A stretch of DNA of 57,289 nt from Devosia sp. Lineage in GTDB: Bacteria > Pseudomonadota > Alphaproteobacteria > Rhizobiales > Devosiaceae. The notes below the pieces were generated by a model. It worked only from the letters and a program-made list of their open reading frames with translations, was not told where the DNA came from and searched no databases. Location of the stretch: the NCBI RefSeq assembly GCF_030689745.1, contig NZ_JAUYGL010000228.1, positions 1 through 57,289 on the forward strand. The letters are read 5' to 3'. How positions within the stretch are numbered: position 1 is the first letter of the stretch; each line of letters starts with the position of its first letter. Shown here piece by piece: positions 17,181 through 25,968 of this stretch. The translations under genes and the position numbers were made by a program.

Positions 17181-18328
17181 AGTCCGAATTCAGCCCTGAT
17201 CCTGGCACTCTGCTCACCGATCAGCGGTGCGGCACGATAGGTGCGGGCGCGCTGGCCATTGATGCGCAGCGGTGAGCGGGTGGTGGTGATCGACACATTG
17301 TCCTCGCGGGTGACGGTCTGCAGCATGTCGAGGGCCTTGAAGCCCTCGCTGGCCAGCAGTTCGGGCCAGTCGAGCACTTTGGCGCACCAGATGTCGGCAG
17401 GCTCGAGAATGCCAAGCCAGTGGGCAGTGGGCTGGGTGACCAGCCGGTCGGCAATGATCTGCTTGATGGCGTCACGCTGGGTGAACCAGCTTTTGGGGTC
17501 GCTGAACTGGCCGAGTTCTTCAAGCTCCAGCAGGGCCTGCAAGCGGGGCAGCGGCGTCATGGCGATGGCCAGATAGCCGTCCGCAGTCGGATAGGCGCCA
17601 TAGGGCGCCGAGAGATAGGCATGGGCCGAGCGGAACTGGCTGCGCCTGGGCACCCGGCGGCCATCATTGAGATGGGTGGTGAGCACCTCGAACTGAAAAT
17701 CCACCAGCACTTCAAGCAGGCTGGTCTCGATATGGGCACCCTGGCCCTTGAGGCCGCGCCGCACCAGTGCCGCCAGAATACCCTGTGCCACGGCGGCGCC
17801 GGCCAGCATGTCGGCAATGGCCAGCCCGAAGGGCACCGGGCCCTGATGCTCATCGCCATTGAGCCACATCACGCCCGAACGGGCCTGTGCCAGCAGATCC
17901 TGGCCGGGGCGGTCAACCCAGGGGCCTTCCCCGCCATAGCCGGTGATCGAGGCATAGACGATGCCCGGATTGATCGCCTTGACCGCCTCGTAGTCCAGCC
18001 CCAGCCGCTCGATGACGCCGGGACGAAAGTTCTGCAGCACCACATCGGCCTTGGCCAGCAGGGTACGCAAGGCGGTCACGTCAGCGGGGTTTTTCAAATC
18101 CAGCGCCAGGCTTTCCTTGGACCGGTTGATGGCGTGGAAAATCGTCGAATCGCCGCCAATTTCGGTGTCGCTGAGATAGAGCTGACGGCTGAGGTCGCCG
18201 CCATCGGGGCGTTCGATCTTGATCACCCGGGCCCCCAGATCCTGCAGGCGCAGGCTGGCATAGGGGCCGGAGAGGAACTGGCAGAGGTCGACGACGACAA
18301 GGCCGTCAAGCAAGGGCGTTTCGGTCAT
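17177..18328 (-). CDS. CaiB/BaiF (class III) CoA-transferase
   Basis: A 383-residue family III CoA-transferase, which moves CoA between carboxylic acids. The N-terminal signature VDLCQFLSGPYASLRLQDLG then VIKIERPDGGD is near residues 14-45, NRSKESLALDLKNP near 69 and VLQNFRPGVIERLG near 95. At the position of the catalytic aspartate, the sequence has glutamate (SLLEVLVDF near 193). It overlaps the SBP-like gene by ATGA and follows the second MaoC gene after a repeat-filled gap of 137 bases. Confidence 0.9.
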   Translation of the reverse strand: MTETPLLDGLVVVDLCQFLSGPYASLRLQDLGARVIKIERPDGGDLSRQLYLSDTEIGGDSTIFHAINRSKESLALDLKNPADVTALRTLLAKADVVLQNFRPGVIERLGLDYEAVKAINPGIVYASITGYGGEGPWVDRPGQDLLAQARSGVMWLNGDEHQGPVPFGLAIADMLAGAAVAQGILAALVRRGLKGQGAHIETSLLEVLVDFQFEVLTTHLNDGRRVPRRSQFRSAHAYLSAPYGAYPTADGYLAIAMTPLPRLQALLELEELGQFSDPKSWFTQRDAIKQIIADRLVTQPTAHWLGILEPADIWCAKVLDWPELLASEGFKALDMLQTVTREDNVSITTTRSPLRINGQRARTYRAAPLIGEQSARIRAEFGL

Positions 18329-18350
18329 GGCATAAATCTCACGGGGACTA

Positions 18351-18448
18351 CTCCCCTGCCCCTTGCAGGGCGGGGGTGGGATGGGGGTCGCTGCAATATG
18401 GCGGCAGGCGGGGCGCGCCCCACCCCGGCCCTCCGCTCAAGGGGGAGG
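18351..18448. repeat. GC-rich composite palindromic element
   Basis: The gap between the MaoC and CaiB genes holds CCCTGC/GCAGGG (18354-18370) at one end and CCTCCGCTCAAGGGGGAGG (about 18430-18448) at the other, joined by GGGGGTGGG and CCCCACCCC. The same architecture occurs at 20622-20739 and 33913-34015. It may act as an intra-operon RNA hairpin. Confidence 0.6.
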
Positions 18449-18465
18449 CGACGACGACAACTGGA

Positions 18466-19008
18466 TCAACGCGCATCTGCCACCTCCGCGAAATCCTCGG
18501 GCCGGCGGTACTTCACCGTCTGGATATGTTCGCAGCACAGCACCAGTTCGCCCTCGCCCTTGAACACCTCATAGGACGCGCGGCACAGCCCGAGTCCCCG
18601 GTATTTCGGGTGTTTTTCGAGGTTGGTGCGGATGGTGTAGATGGTGTCGCCGATAAAGGTCGGCTTGATGAAGCGCAGCTTGTCATAGCCATAGCTGAAG
18701 GCGTTGACGCAATTGGTCGCCACCAGGCCGAGACCGGCGGAAAACACGAAAGCGCCGGCCACCAGCCGCCGACTGAACTGGCCCTCGGTGGTGGCGAAAA
18801 TCTCGTCGGCGACATAGGGGTGCATGTCGGTCACCAGCGCATTGAAGGCCATGCTTTCGCCTTCGGAAATGGTGCGGCGCAGCGAGCGGATCTGGTGGCC
18901 CACTTCCCAGTCTTCGTAGAACCAGTTCTCGCTGTTCCACACCGGAATCGCGGCATGGGCGGCGGGCATGGTGCTGGGGTGGGTCGAGGAGGTGCCGATG
19001 GTGCTCAT
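18466..19008 (-). CDS. MaoC-family hydratase (second)
   Basis: A 180-residue hot-dog-fold protein. The motifs match MaoC hydratases: [19 protein letters not shown] (near 30), then [13 protein letters not shown] (near 60), [11 protein letters not shown], and [13 protein letters not shown] (near 113). It is longer than the first MaoC at 15610 because of an N-terminal extension. Its stop is separated from CaiB by a palindromic element. Its ATG overlaps the Gfo/Idh stop by four bases. Two MaoC proteins beside a class III CoA-transferase recall mesaconyl-CoA chemistry, but this is only an analogy. Confidence 0.85.
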   Translation of the reverse strand: MSTIGTSSTHPSTMPAAHAAIPVWNSENWFYEDWEVGHQIRSLRRTISEGESMAFNALVTDMHPYVADEIFATTEGQFSRRLVAGAFVFSAGLGLVATNCVNAFSYGYDKLRFIKPTFIGDTIYTIRTNLEKHPKYRGLGLCRASYEVFKGEGELVLCCEHIQTVKYRRPEDFAEVADAR

Positions 19009-20069
19009 GGCCTGGCCTTGATCGGGGTTGCCGGGGTGGCGGCGGACTGGAAGGCGGCTTCGACCAGCGCCATGGTGTGCCAGGCATCTTCGACCGAGGT
19101 CAGCAGCGTCTGGTCCTCGCCAGCAGCGAAGCGCTGCAGATTGCTCATGGTGCCGATAAAGGCATGCGGGAACCAGCCGCCGGTCAGGGCAATCTGTTGC
19201 CAGTCCTCGCCCTTTCTGGCGATCCAGAGTTCGTCCGGCTCGCCTTGCGGATAGTTCAGCAGCAGGCCCAGCTTGACCATGGCGGCACCCTCGGTGCCCT
19301 CGAAGCGGAAGCTCGCGTCCTGGAACCTGCGGCCGAAATCATGGTGGTGATTGATCGACAGCGTCGTGCGCATGCCAGCGGCAAAGTCGAGCAGCGCACT
19401 GGTGCGGGTCTGGGCCAGGTCGGTCGAGGGATGGCCCATGGTGCGGGCGTGCACGCCAGTGGGGTTGCCGAGAAAGGCGCGGATCAGGTCGAGATAATGG
19501 ATGGAATGCACGGCGATTTCGACGCGTGGCGTGCCTTTAAGAAACGGAAACAAATGCCAGGGCGTCACCAGATTGAGGTGCACCTCGGTGTCGATCAGTT
19601 CGCCCACGTAACCGCGCTGCAGCGCGTCGCGCACGGCCAGCATCATCGGGGCAAAGCGCAACTGGAAATTGACGGCGGCGATCAGGCGCTTGGCGCGGCA
19701 CAGCTGCAGGATGGCCGTGGCCTGGGCCAGATCGCTGCCCATCGGCTTTTGCAGCAGCACGGTGGCGCCATCGGGCAGTCGGGCCAGCACATCGAGATGG
19801 GCCGCCGGGGGTAGCGCCAGATCATAGACAGCGTCCGGCATGGCCAGGGCCGCTTCGAGCGTGGCAAAGGCGGCGATATCCCATTTGGCGGCCAGGGCGC
19901 GGGCCTTGGCCCCGTCGATATCGAACACGCCCGCCACCGTGAAACCGGCCAGGCGATAGGCCGGCAGATGGGCGTCGTTGACGATGCCGCCAGCGCCGAT
20001 GATGACGATCGGACGCGGCGCGCCGGGTTTGGGCCAGCTCTGCTGCAGATCGGAAAAATCGCTGGGCAC
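19005..20069 (-). CDS. Gfo/Idh/MocA-family oxidoreductase
   Basis: A 354-residue NAD(P)-dependent sugar oxidoreductase. The Rossmann start [18 protein letters not shown] is near residue 21, the substrate-site EKP-like motif reads LQKPMGSDL (near 108), and FQLRFAPM with [14 protein letters not shown] (near 184) marks the C-terminal domain. The usual EKP glutamate is replaced by glutamine. The start is GTG, with GGGGAGG six bases upstream. It is the first gene of the run containing MaoC, CaiB and the SBP-like gene. It lies just downstream of a palindromic motif shared with the ABC operon, so it may oxidise the imported sugar. Confidence 0.87.
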   Translation of the reverse strand: MPSDFSDLQQSWPKPGAPRPIVIIGAGGIVNDAHLPAYRLAGFTVAGVFDIDGAKARALAAKWDIAAFATLEAALAMPDAVYDLALPPAAHLDVLARLPDGATVLLQKPMGSDLAQATAILQLCRAKRLIAAVNFQLRFAPMMLAVRDALQRGYVGELIDTEVHLNLVTPWHLFPFLKGTPRVEIAVHSIHYLDLIRAFLGNPTGVHARTMGHPSTDLAQTRTSALLDFAAGMRTTLSINHHHDFGRRFQDASFRFEGTEGAAMVKLGLLLNYPQGEPDELWIARKGEDWQQIALTGGWFPHAFIGTMSNLQRFAAGEDQTLLTSVEDAWHTMALVEAAFQSAATPATPIKARP

Positions 20070-20106
20070 GCCTGCCCTCCCCTCGCGACATGTTTGACAT
20101 CATTCT

Positions 20107-20136
20107 TATGTGAATAATCTTTTCACATACGGGCGA
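20107..20136 (-). promoter_or_regulatory. shared regulatory motif, site 1
   Basis: The inverted repeat TATGTGAA (20107-20114) and TTCACATA (20122-20129) lies 38-60 bases upstream of the Gfo/Idh start. Bases 20112-20136 match 22582-22606, before the ABC importer operon, at 20 of 25 positions. The regulator is probably the local IclR protein; this is inferred from location. Confidence 0.6.
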
Positions 20137-20268
20137 CGGAAGCAAGGGTGGTGTCGTGTCACAAGTGGCCCTGCACGGACAGGCCAGGGCGCAATGCGAT
20201 GAGTCCTGCGGCAAAGCACAAGAGGCCTGCCAGCAGGCTTGGCCGCATGCCGGCAGCGTGCTGCCCGC

Positions 20269-20598
20269 TCAGTCGAGGTGGAAAACCTCCTCGGTGGCGG
20301 CCCACCATTCGCCCTCGGTCCGGCTGTCGAGCGGCGCCTGCATCGGCATGCACAAGGCCCACCATTGCTGGGTGATCGGGTCGGCGGCCATGGCTGCCAT
20401 GTCGGCGTCATGGTCAGTGCCGGTATATTCGTAATAGGCAAACAGCAGGTTTTCCGGCTCGCGCAGGAAGATCGAGTAATTGGTAATGTTGCTGGCCTTA
20501 ATCTGGGCCAGCACATCCGGCCAGACATCGGCGTGGACGCGCTTGTAGTCGGCGATCTGCTCGGGTTTGAGGCCGATCACGGCTCCGTAGCGTTGCAT
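20269..20598 (-). CDS. rhaM: L-rhamnose mutarotase-family protein
   Basis: A 109-residue ferredoxin-like protein of the RhaM family, which interconverts sugar anomers. The opening QRYGAVIGLKPEQIADYKRVHADVWPDV is continuous with the family, and the motifs NYSIFLRE, LLFAYYEY and WWALCMPMQ follow. GGAGG lies nine bases before the ATG. In deoxy-sugar dehydrogenase pathways such mutarotases supply the anomer used by the sugar dehydrogenase. The lactonase upstream and fuconate dehydratase in the plus arm support L-fucose or L-rhamnose/L-galactose as the sugar. Confidence 0.85.
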   Translation of the reverse strand: MQRYGAVIGLKPEQIADYKRVHADVWPDVLAQIKASNITNYSIFLREPENLLFAYYEYTGTDHDADMAAMAADPITQQWWALCMPMQAPLDSRTEGEWWAATEEVFHLD

Positions 20599-20621
20599 TT
20601 GAAGTCCTCCTTGGTTCGTTG

Positions 20622-20739
20622 CCCCCCACCCAACCTCCCCCTGACAGGGGGAGGGGCAGATCCGGTGTGGGGCTTGATCTCGCCCAAACCACCGACCGGA
20701 TATATCCCCCTTCAGGGAAAGGTCATGCGGGGGTGGTGG
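20622..20739. repeat. GC-rich composite palindromic element
   Basis: A nine-base-pair stem, CCTCCCCCT/AGGGGGAGG (20634-20654), lies next to CCCCCCACCC. About 50 bases further on, CCCCCTTCAGGG and CGGGGGTGG form the inverted partner. It fills the gap between the lactonase and rhaM genes and may modulate read-through. Confidence 0.6.
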
Positions 20740-20757
20740 ATGGGCATTATGTAACTG

Positions 20758-21579
20758 CTAGACCTTGTAAATCCGCTCGGCATTGGCGTGCAGCAGCCTG
20801 GCCTTTTCGTCCTCGCTGGCGCCCTTGATGATCTGGTGCGTCGCCTCGACCCAGCGGGTCAGCGAGCCGGTCAGGGTCACCACCGGGTGATCGGAGCCCC
20901 AGACCACCCGGTCCCAGCCGAAACTCTCGATGATATGCTCGACATAGGGGCGGATGGTGTCGACGCTCCAGTCAGGCCCGGAATAAGCGACAATTCCGGA
21001 GATTTTGGTCACCATATTGGGCAGTTTGGCGATATTGCTGATGTGCTGGCGCCACGGATCGAGCCCGGCGCCGGTCACATCGGGCACGCCGCAGTGGTCG
21101 AGAATGAAGGTCACGTCGGGCGCGCGCTCGGCCAGCATCTGGCCGATCGGCAACTGATCGGCGCGCACGCAGAGGTCAAAGCTCAGATCGTAATCGGGCA
21201 GATGGCGGATGTTTTCGACGAACAGATCGGACTGGCTGAGATCGTCCGGCGCCTGGTGCAGAATGCGGCGCACGCCGGTGATGTGCGGGTGCTGGCTGAG
21301 CTGCTCGATATGGTCGACAAAATTCATCGATTCGGGCCGACAGGCGGCGATGGCGCCGGCAATGCGCGGCAGGGTGACCATGAATTCGCTCTCGGCCATC
21401 ATGTCGGCGTCGGCGACATCGACCTCCATGTGCAGCGCCGATTCAATGCCCAGTGGCAGCGCCTCGGCGAAGTAGTTTTCCACCGTCCAGGGCTGGTTGA
21501 TGGCCGGGGCACCCGCCAGCCAGGGATAGGCAAAGCGTTCGGGATAGACCAGGTGGAGATGGGTATCGAGAATGCGCAT
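20758..21579 (-). CDS. amidohydrolase, probable L-fuconolactonase
   Basis: A 273-residue amidohydrolase-2 (COG3618-type) protein, likely opening a sugar 1,5-lactone. The metal and active-site motifs are DTHLHLVYPERFAYPWL (near residue 4), TGVRRILHQAPDD (near 99), FILDHCGVPDV (near 152) and WGSDHPVV (near 237). GGAGG precedes the ATG by nine bases. Its position between the IclR regulator and the mutarotase gene, and fuconate dehydratase across the promoter, support fuconolactonase activity. The substrate assignment is inference. Confidence 0.82.
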   Translation of the reverse strand: MRILDTHLHLVYPERFAYPWLAGAPAINQPWTVENYFAEALPLGIESALHMEVDVADADMMAESEFMVTLPRIAGAIAACRPESMNFVDHIEQLSQHPHITGVRRILHQAPDDLSQSDLFVENIRHLPDYDLSFDLCVRADQLPIGQMLAERAPDVTFILDHCGVPDVTGAGLDPWRQHISNIAKLPNMVTKISGIVAYSGPDWSVDTIRPYVEHIIESFGWDRVVWGSDHPVVTLTGSLTRWVEATHQIIKGASEDEKARLLHANAERIYKV

Positions 21580-21675
21580 GGCGAGATTTCCTCCTAGAAA
21601 TTCAAGGACCTGATAGCGGGCTTAGGCAGGCTCACGATGCGGCCTGGTTGGCGGCTTGGACTGGCTCTCCTCCGG

Positions 21676-22434
21676 TCAGCGCTGCGAGATTTCCTTGCCG
21701 GCCTGCTGCAACAGCTTGAGCACGGTCGGCATGGTCGGCGCGTCGAGCTTATCGAGGCGCTGCGTATAGGGACAGGTCAGGACGGCAATGACGGTGCCGA
21801 GCGGGCCAAAGATCGGCACGGAAAGGTTGGAAACCCCCGAGACCTGGGCGCTGGGCATCATTTCATAGCCCTGCTCGCGCACCCCGATCAGTCGCGCGTC
21901 GAGGCCCTTGGGCATTTGCTCGATACGGCCAAGATCCTGCTCCTCAAGCATCAGCAGCCGCTCCTCGGGTGTTGCAAAGGCCAGAAAGACGTGGCCGGAA
22001 CCCGTATTGACCAGGCTGATGCGGCTGCCGACGCGAATCGAGACGTTCCAGTAACCGGGACCGTCGACCTGGGCGATGACCACCAGGATATTGCGGTCCT
22101 GCACCACCAGATGACAGGCCTGCTCGGCCTTGAGGGCAAAATTGCGCAGCACCGGCATCGCCTGGCTGATCAGCCGGTGCATGGGCGGGCGGGCATGGCC
22201 CAGCTCGAACAGTTTGAGGGTGATTTCGTAGCGGTCTTCAGGGGTTCGGCGCACATAGTCGCGGCGCACCAGCCGGTCGAGCATGCGATAGATTTCATTG
22301 GGCGTGCGGTCGAGCGCCTTGGCGATCTCGGCCTGGCTCAGCCCGTCAGCGGAGCCGGCCAGCAGTTCGAGAATGTCGAGCCCCTTGTCCAGCGCCGGCG
22401 CCCGATAGCGCTCTGCATCATCATCAATCGTCAC
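21676..22434 (-). CDS. IclR-family regulator
   Basis: A 252-residue IclR regulator with an N-terminal winged helix (about 10-75: ALDKGLDILELLAG, LSQAEIAKALDRTPNEIYRM) and an effector domain (about 85-245; SGHVFLAFATPEERL, GVSNLSVPIFG). The GTG at 22434 is preferred because GGGAGG lies upstream and the reading frame before it is not protein-like. It faces the ABC importer operon across a gap of about 220 bases. It likely controls both arms, including the motif sites at 20107-20136 and 22582-22606. Confidence 0.87.
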   Translation of the reverse strand: MTIDDDAERYRAPALDKGLDILELLAGSADGLSQAEIAKALDRTPNEIYRMLDRLVRRDYVRRTPEDRYEITLKLFELGHARPPMHRLISQAMPVLRNFALKAEQACHLVVQDRNILVVIAQVDGPGYWNVSIRVGSRISLVNTGSGHVFLAFATPEERLLMLEEQDLGRIEQMPKGLDARLIGVREQGYEMMPSAQVSGVSNLSVPIFGPLGTVIAVLTCPYTQRLDKLDAPTMPTVLKLLQQAGKEISQR

Positions 22435-22581
22435 GTTCCACCGCCCTCCCGATCTCTCGCCACCACCTGGCTCCAATGGCTAACACATTGTTAACAAAAC
22501 CATCACCAGATGCCCGCTGCCGTGCACAATAAACCAGTACCCCAATCTATTGACGCCGGGTTTACGTTTGTGCTTACCTAC

Positions 22582-22606
22582 GAATAGACTTTTCACATAT
22601 GGATGA
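22582..22606 (+). promoter_or_regulatory. shared regulatory motif, site 2
   Basis: This is a 20/25 match to 20112-20136, sharing CTTTTCACATA and the preceding GAATA. The dyad is weaker than at site 1 because its left half reads CCTACGAA. It lies 50 bases before the SBP start and 27 bases after TTGACG (22550-22555), a possible -35 box, so a bound protein would overlap the promoter. Confidence 0.55.
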
Positions 22607-22655
22607 TCAAGCCACAATACGGGGCGGCATCGGAAAGGTTTTCTGGAGGAAAATA

Positions 22656-23984
22656 ATGGCAAACAAGATTCTGGTCAGGGCACTCCTGGCATCATGCGCA
22701 GTGGTGGCCCTGTCGGGTGCCGCAGCCGCACAAGACTTCGACTATGGCTCGTTCCCCGACTACACCCTCAAGGTGAAGCTGATCGGCGGCACGCAGTATG
22801 AAAAGCTCTATACCCGCATTCCCGAGTGGGAAGCGCTGACCGGCGCCAAGGTCGAGATCGTCTCGTCAAAGAACCACTTCGATCTCGATCGCGAGATCAA
22901 GCAGGACATCGCCACGGGCCAGATCACCTGGTGCGTCGGCTCCAACCACACCAGTTTCGCGCCGCAATATGGCGATCTGTATATCGACCTGGCGGAAGCA
23001 ATTCCGGCAGAAGAGCTGGCCAAATATGTTCCCGGCACGCTCAAGTCGTCGATGGTGGATGGCCGGCTGGTGCAGCTGCCGCGCGTCACCGACGTCTCCA
23101 ATCTCTACTACCGCAAGGACCTCTATGAGGACCCGGCCAGGATGGAGGCGTACAAGGCCGAGTTCGGCACCGATCTGGCGCCAGCCAAGACCTATGAGGA
23201 ACTCAAGCAGCAGATCATTTTCTTTGCTGATCCGCCGAACCTGTACGGCACCGCGTTTGCCGGCAAGGACGAAGGCATGTCGGGCCGGTTCATGGAAATC
23301 CTGCGCGCCAATGGCGGCGATCTGTTTGACGAGAACTGGAACCCGACCTTCAACTCGCCCGAAGGCGTGGCTGCGTTGAACTGGTTCAAGGAGATCTATG
23401 ATGCCGGCGCAGTGCCGGCCGGTACGGTGAACTATACCTGGGACGATATCGGCCAGGCCATGGCTGCCGGGCAGCTGGCCGTCGATCTGGATTGGCCGGG
23501 CTTTGCCGGCTTCTACAGCGACCCAAGTGCGTCAAAGATCTCGGACGTGCTCGGCTTTGCCGTATCGCCCGTCGGCTCTGCCGGTGTCCGCGGTGGCTGG
23601 TCTGGCTCGCACTCGTTCTCGGTGACCGAGGCGTGCGACAACAAGGAAGCGGGAACCTCGTTCGCCGTGTTCCTGACCAATGACGAAAGCGCAATGATGG
23701 AAGCGGAAGCCGGCAATCTGCCGACCCGCAGCAAGACCTTCGATGACGTCATCAACTATTTCAACGAGAACGGCAAAACCGCGCTCGCCGAAATGTTCCC
23801 GATCTGGCAGGCCAGCCTGGCCGATGCACGGACGCCGCCATTGATCCCGCAGTGGATCGAAGTCAGCAACGTGCTGTGGCCACAGCTGCAGGCTGCCATT
23901 GTGGGTGAAAAGACCGCACAGGAAGCGCTCGACAAGGCTGCTGATGACGCCCGCATCATTCTTGAAGATGCCGGTATTCTGTAA
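22656..23984 (+). CDS. ABC sugar-binding protein (family 1)
   Basis: A 442-residue periplasmic solute-binding protein for a carbohydrate importer. The signal peptide covers about residues 1-23 (VRALLASCAVVALSGAAAA, cleavage before QDF). Typical segments follow: VEIVSSKNHFDLDREIKQD, LPRVTDVSNLYYRKDLYED (near 137), MEILRANGGDLFDENWNPTF and GGWSGSHSFSV (near 305). GGAGG lies seven bases before the ATG. It heads the plus-strand operon, and a hairpin after it probably raises its level relative to the permeases. The ligand is likely a deoxy sugar, judging from the downstream enzymes. Confidence 0.9.
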   Translation: MANKILVRALLASCAVVALSGAAAAQDFDYGSFPDYTLKVKLIGGTQYEKLYTRIPEWEALTGAKVEIVSSKNHFDLDREIKQDIATGQITWCVGSNHTSFAPQYGDLYIDLAEAIPAEELAKYVPGTLKSSMVDGRLVQLPRVTDVSNLYYRKDLYEDPARMEAYKAEFGTDLAPAKTYEELKQQIIFFADPPNLYGTAFAGKDEGMSGRFMEILRANGGDLFDENWNPTFNSPEGVAALNWFKEIYDAGAVPAGTVNYTWDDIGQAMAAGQLAVDLDWPGFAGFYSDPSASKISDVLGFAVSPVGSAGVRGGWSGSHSFSVTEACDNKEAGTSFAVFLTNDESAMMEAEAGNLPTRSKTFDDVINYFNENGKTALAEMFPIWQASLADARTPPLIPQWIEVSNVLWPQLQAAIVGEKTAQEALDKAADDARIILEDAGIL

Positions 23985-23991
23985 GGCTCAA

Positions 23992-24016
23992 TGCCGCCGC
24001 AGTTGATGCGGCGGCA
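23992..24016 (+). terminator. post-SBP hairpin (attenuator)
   Basis: The ten-base-pair stem TGCCGCCGCA/TGCGGCGGCA with loop GTTGA begins seven bases after the SBP stop. With no T-run, it more likely protects the SBP mRNA or partly attenuates than fully terminates. Confidence 0.55.
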
Positions 24017-24063
24017 CCCCCCGCCGGATGGTCCAGGCAATACGGTGCCGCGACCGCGCTATG

Positions 24064-24090
24064 CTCCCTCGCCCCCCAGGGGAGAGGGAG
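24064..24090. repeat. short CT/GA palindrome
   Basis: CTCCCTC (24064-24070) pairs with GAGGGAG (24084-24090), with an inner CCCC/GGGG stem. It resembles one half of the composite elements elsewhere in the window. Confidence 0.4.
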
Positions 24091-24150
24091 AACGGCGCAT
24101 CTGACGGCATTCAGCCCAGGGAACCACGCTGAGCTAGACCAAGGAATATC

Positions 24151-25104
24151 GTGACCACAACCACCGAACCACTTTCCCGGCCGGGCTTCATGGAGGGCGT
24201 TGCTGCCTTTTTCCGGTCGCCGCGCGCTGTGCCCTATCTGCTGCTGCTGCCGGCCATGATCGTCATTCTGGCGGTGGTGCTGGTGCCGCTGCTGGTGTCG
24301 TTCTGGACCAGTTTCACCAGCTACAACCTGACCAAGCCAGCAACGCTGTTCAACTTTGTCGGCCTGCGCAACTATCAGCGCCTGCTGGGCAATGAGGATT
24401 TCTGGTGGGCCTTTGGGCGCACCTTCATGTTCGTGACCATTACGCTGAACCTGGAAATGCTGCTGGGCCTGGGCCTGGCGCTGCTGATCAACAAGATCAC
24501 CTGGGGCCAGCGCACCCTGCGCACCATCATGATGTTCCCGATGATGTTCTCGCCCATTCTGGTGGGCTTCCAGTTCAAATACATCTTCAATGACTCGATC
24601 GGCCTGGTGAACAATGCGCTGTTCGATCTCGGGCTGATCTCCCAACCCATCCCCTGGCTGGTCGATGGCACGCTGGCCAATTTTTCCATCATATTTGCCG
24701 AAATCTGGATGTCGACCTCGATCTTCGCCATTCTGCTGCTGGCGGGACTGATGGCCTTGCCCAAGGATCCCATCGAGGCCGCCAAGGTCGATGGCTGCAA
24801 TCCGCTGCAGGTGTTCCAGCACATCACCCTGCCCTTCCTGATGCCGTTTATCTACATCGCCATGACGATCCGCTCGCTCGATGTCGCCAGGGCCTATGAC
24901 ATGGTGCGCATCATGACCAATGGCGGCCCGGCGGGCCGTACGGAGCTGATCTGGACGCTGATGACCCGCACCGGGTACCAGAACAGCCAGATGGGCATGG
25001 CCAATGCCATGGGCTATATTTCGATCCTGCTCTCAATCGCCTTTACCGTGTTCTTCTTCCGCAAGCTCACCGCGGCACGCAGCTTTATGGGAGGCGCACA
25101 ATGA
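24151..25104 (+). CDS. ABC sugar permease, MalF type
   Basis: A 317-residue inner-membrane permease with about six transmembrane helices; the first is at about 27-50 (YLLLLPAMIVILAVVLVPLL). The cytoplasmic EAA loop, which contacts the ATPase, is seen as IEAAKVDGCNPLQVFQHITL (near 209). The start is GTG. It lies 166 bases after the SBP gene, with two hairpins between, and overlaps the next permease by four bases. Confidence 0.92.
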   Translation: MTTTTEPLSRPGFMEGVAAFFRSPRAVPYLLLLPAMIVILAVVLVPLLVSFWTSFTSYNLTKPATLFNFVGLRNYQRLLGNEDFWWAFGRTFMFVTITLNLEMLLGLGLALLINKITWGQRTLRTIMMFPMMFSPILVGFQFKYIFNDSIGLVNNALFDLGLISQPIPWLVDGTLANFSIIFAEIWMSTSIFAILLLAGLMALPKDPIEAAKVDGCNPLQVFQHITLPFLMPFIYIAMTIRSLDVARAYDMVRIMTNGGPAGRTELIWTLMTRTGYQNSQMGMANAMGYISILLSIAFTVFFFRKLTAARSFMGGAQ

Positions 25105-25958
25105 GCCAGATGAGCATGGAAAAGCCCTGGCAGCGCTGGCTGATCCGGTTTGGCGTGTTTGTCGCCATGGTGATCCTGACCGTGCCGGGCCTGTGGGTGG
25201 TGCTGACCGCCTTCCGCCCCAATATCGAAGTGCTGGCGCGCCCCGCCGTCTGGATTCCCCAGCAGTGGACGCTGGACAATTTTGCCCGGCTGTTCGGGCA
25301 ATCCGACGCCCAGCAGGGCCTGCCGGTGGCACAGTATTTCATCAACTCGCTGGTCATCTCGCTGACCTCGACCGTCATCGCGGTGGTGATCGGCATGGCC
25401 GGCGGCTACGCCTTTGCCCGCTACCGCTTCCGCGGCAAGGCGACGCTGTTTCTCGCCTTCATGCTGAGCCGCACCGTGCCGGGTGTGGCGCTGAGCCTGC
25501 CACTATTCATCATCTGGGCGCGGCTGGGGATCATCGACACCAGTTTCGGGCTGATCGTGGTTTATCTGGCGGTCAATATCCCCTTCACCATCTGGCTGAC
25601 CGACGGGTTCTTCCGGCAGATTCCGGTCGATCTGAGCGAAGCCGCCCAGATCGATGGCTGCACCGCCTGGCAGGCTTTCTGGAAGATCGAATTCCCGCTG
25701 GCCCGCTCCGGGCTGGCCTCGGCGGCGATCTTTGCCTTTCTCACCTCGTGGAACGAATATGCGCTGGCCAGCCAGTTGACCCGCACCACAGCGAGCAAGA
25801 CCATGCCGGTCGGGCTCATGGACTTTACCGCCCAGTTCACCGTGGACTGGACCGGCATGAGCGCCATGGCCGTGCTCATCATCATTCCCGCCCTGGTTCT
25901 GACCTTCATCGTGCAAAAGCACCTGATTGCCGGTCTGACCTTTGGCGGCGTCAAATAA
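25101..25958 (+). CDS. ABC sugar permease, MalG type
   Basis: A 285-residue inner-membrane permease and partner of the MalF-type protein. Hydrophobic helices include [19 protein letters not shown] (near 16). The EAA loop reads [20 protein letters not shown] (near 176), and SWNEYALA near 217 is typical of the MalG side. Its ATG overlaps the previous stop (ATGA). The ATPase gene begins ten bases after its stop. Confidence 0.92.
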   Translation: MSQMSMEKPWQRWLIRFGVFVAMVILTVPGLWVVLTAFRPNIEVLARPAVWIPQQWTLDNFARLFGQSDAQQGLPVAQYFINSLVISLTSTVIAVVIGMAGGYAFARYRFRGKATLFLAFMLSRTVPGVALSLPLFIIWARLGIIDTSFGLIVVYLAVNIPFTIWLTDGFFRQIPVDLSEAAQIDGCTAWQAFWKIEFPLARSGLASAAIFAFLTSWNEYALASQLTRTTASKTMPVGLMDFTAQFTVDWTGMSAMAVLIIIPALVLTFIVQKHLIAGLTFGGVK

Positions 25959-25968
25959 GGATATATCG

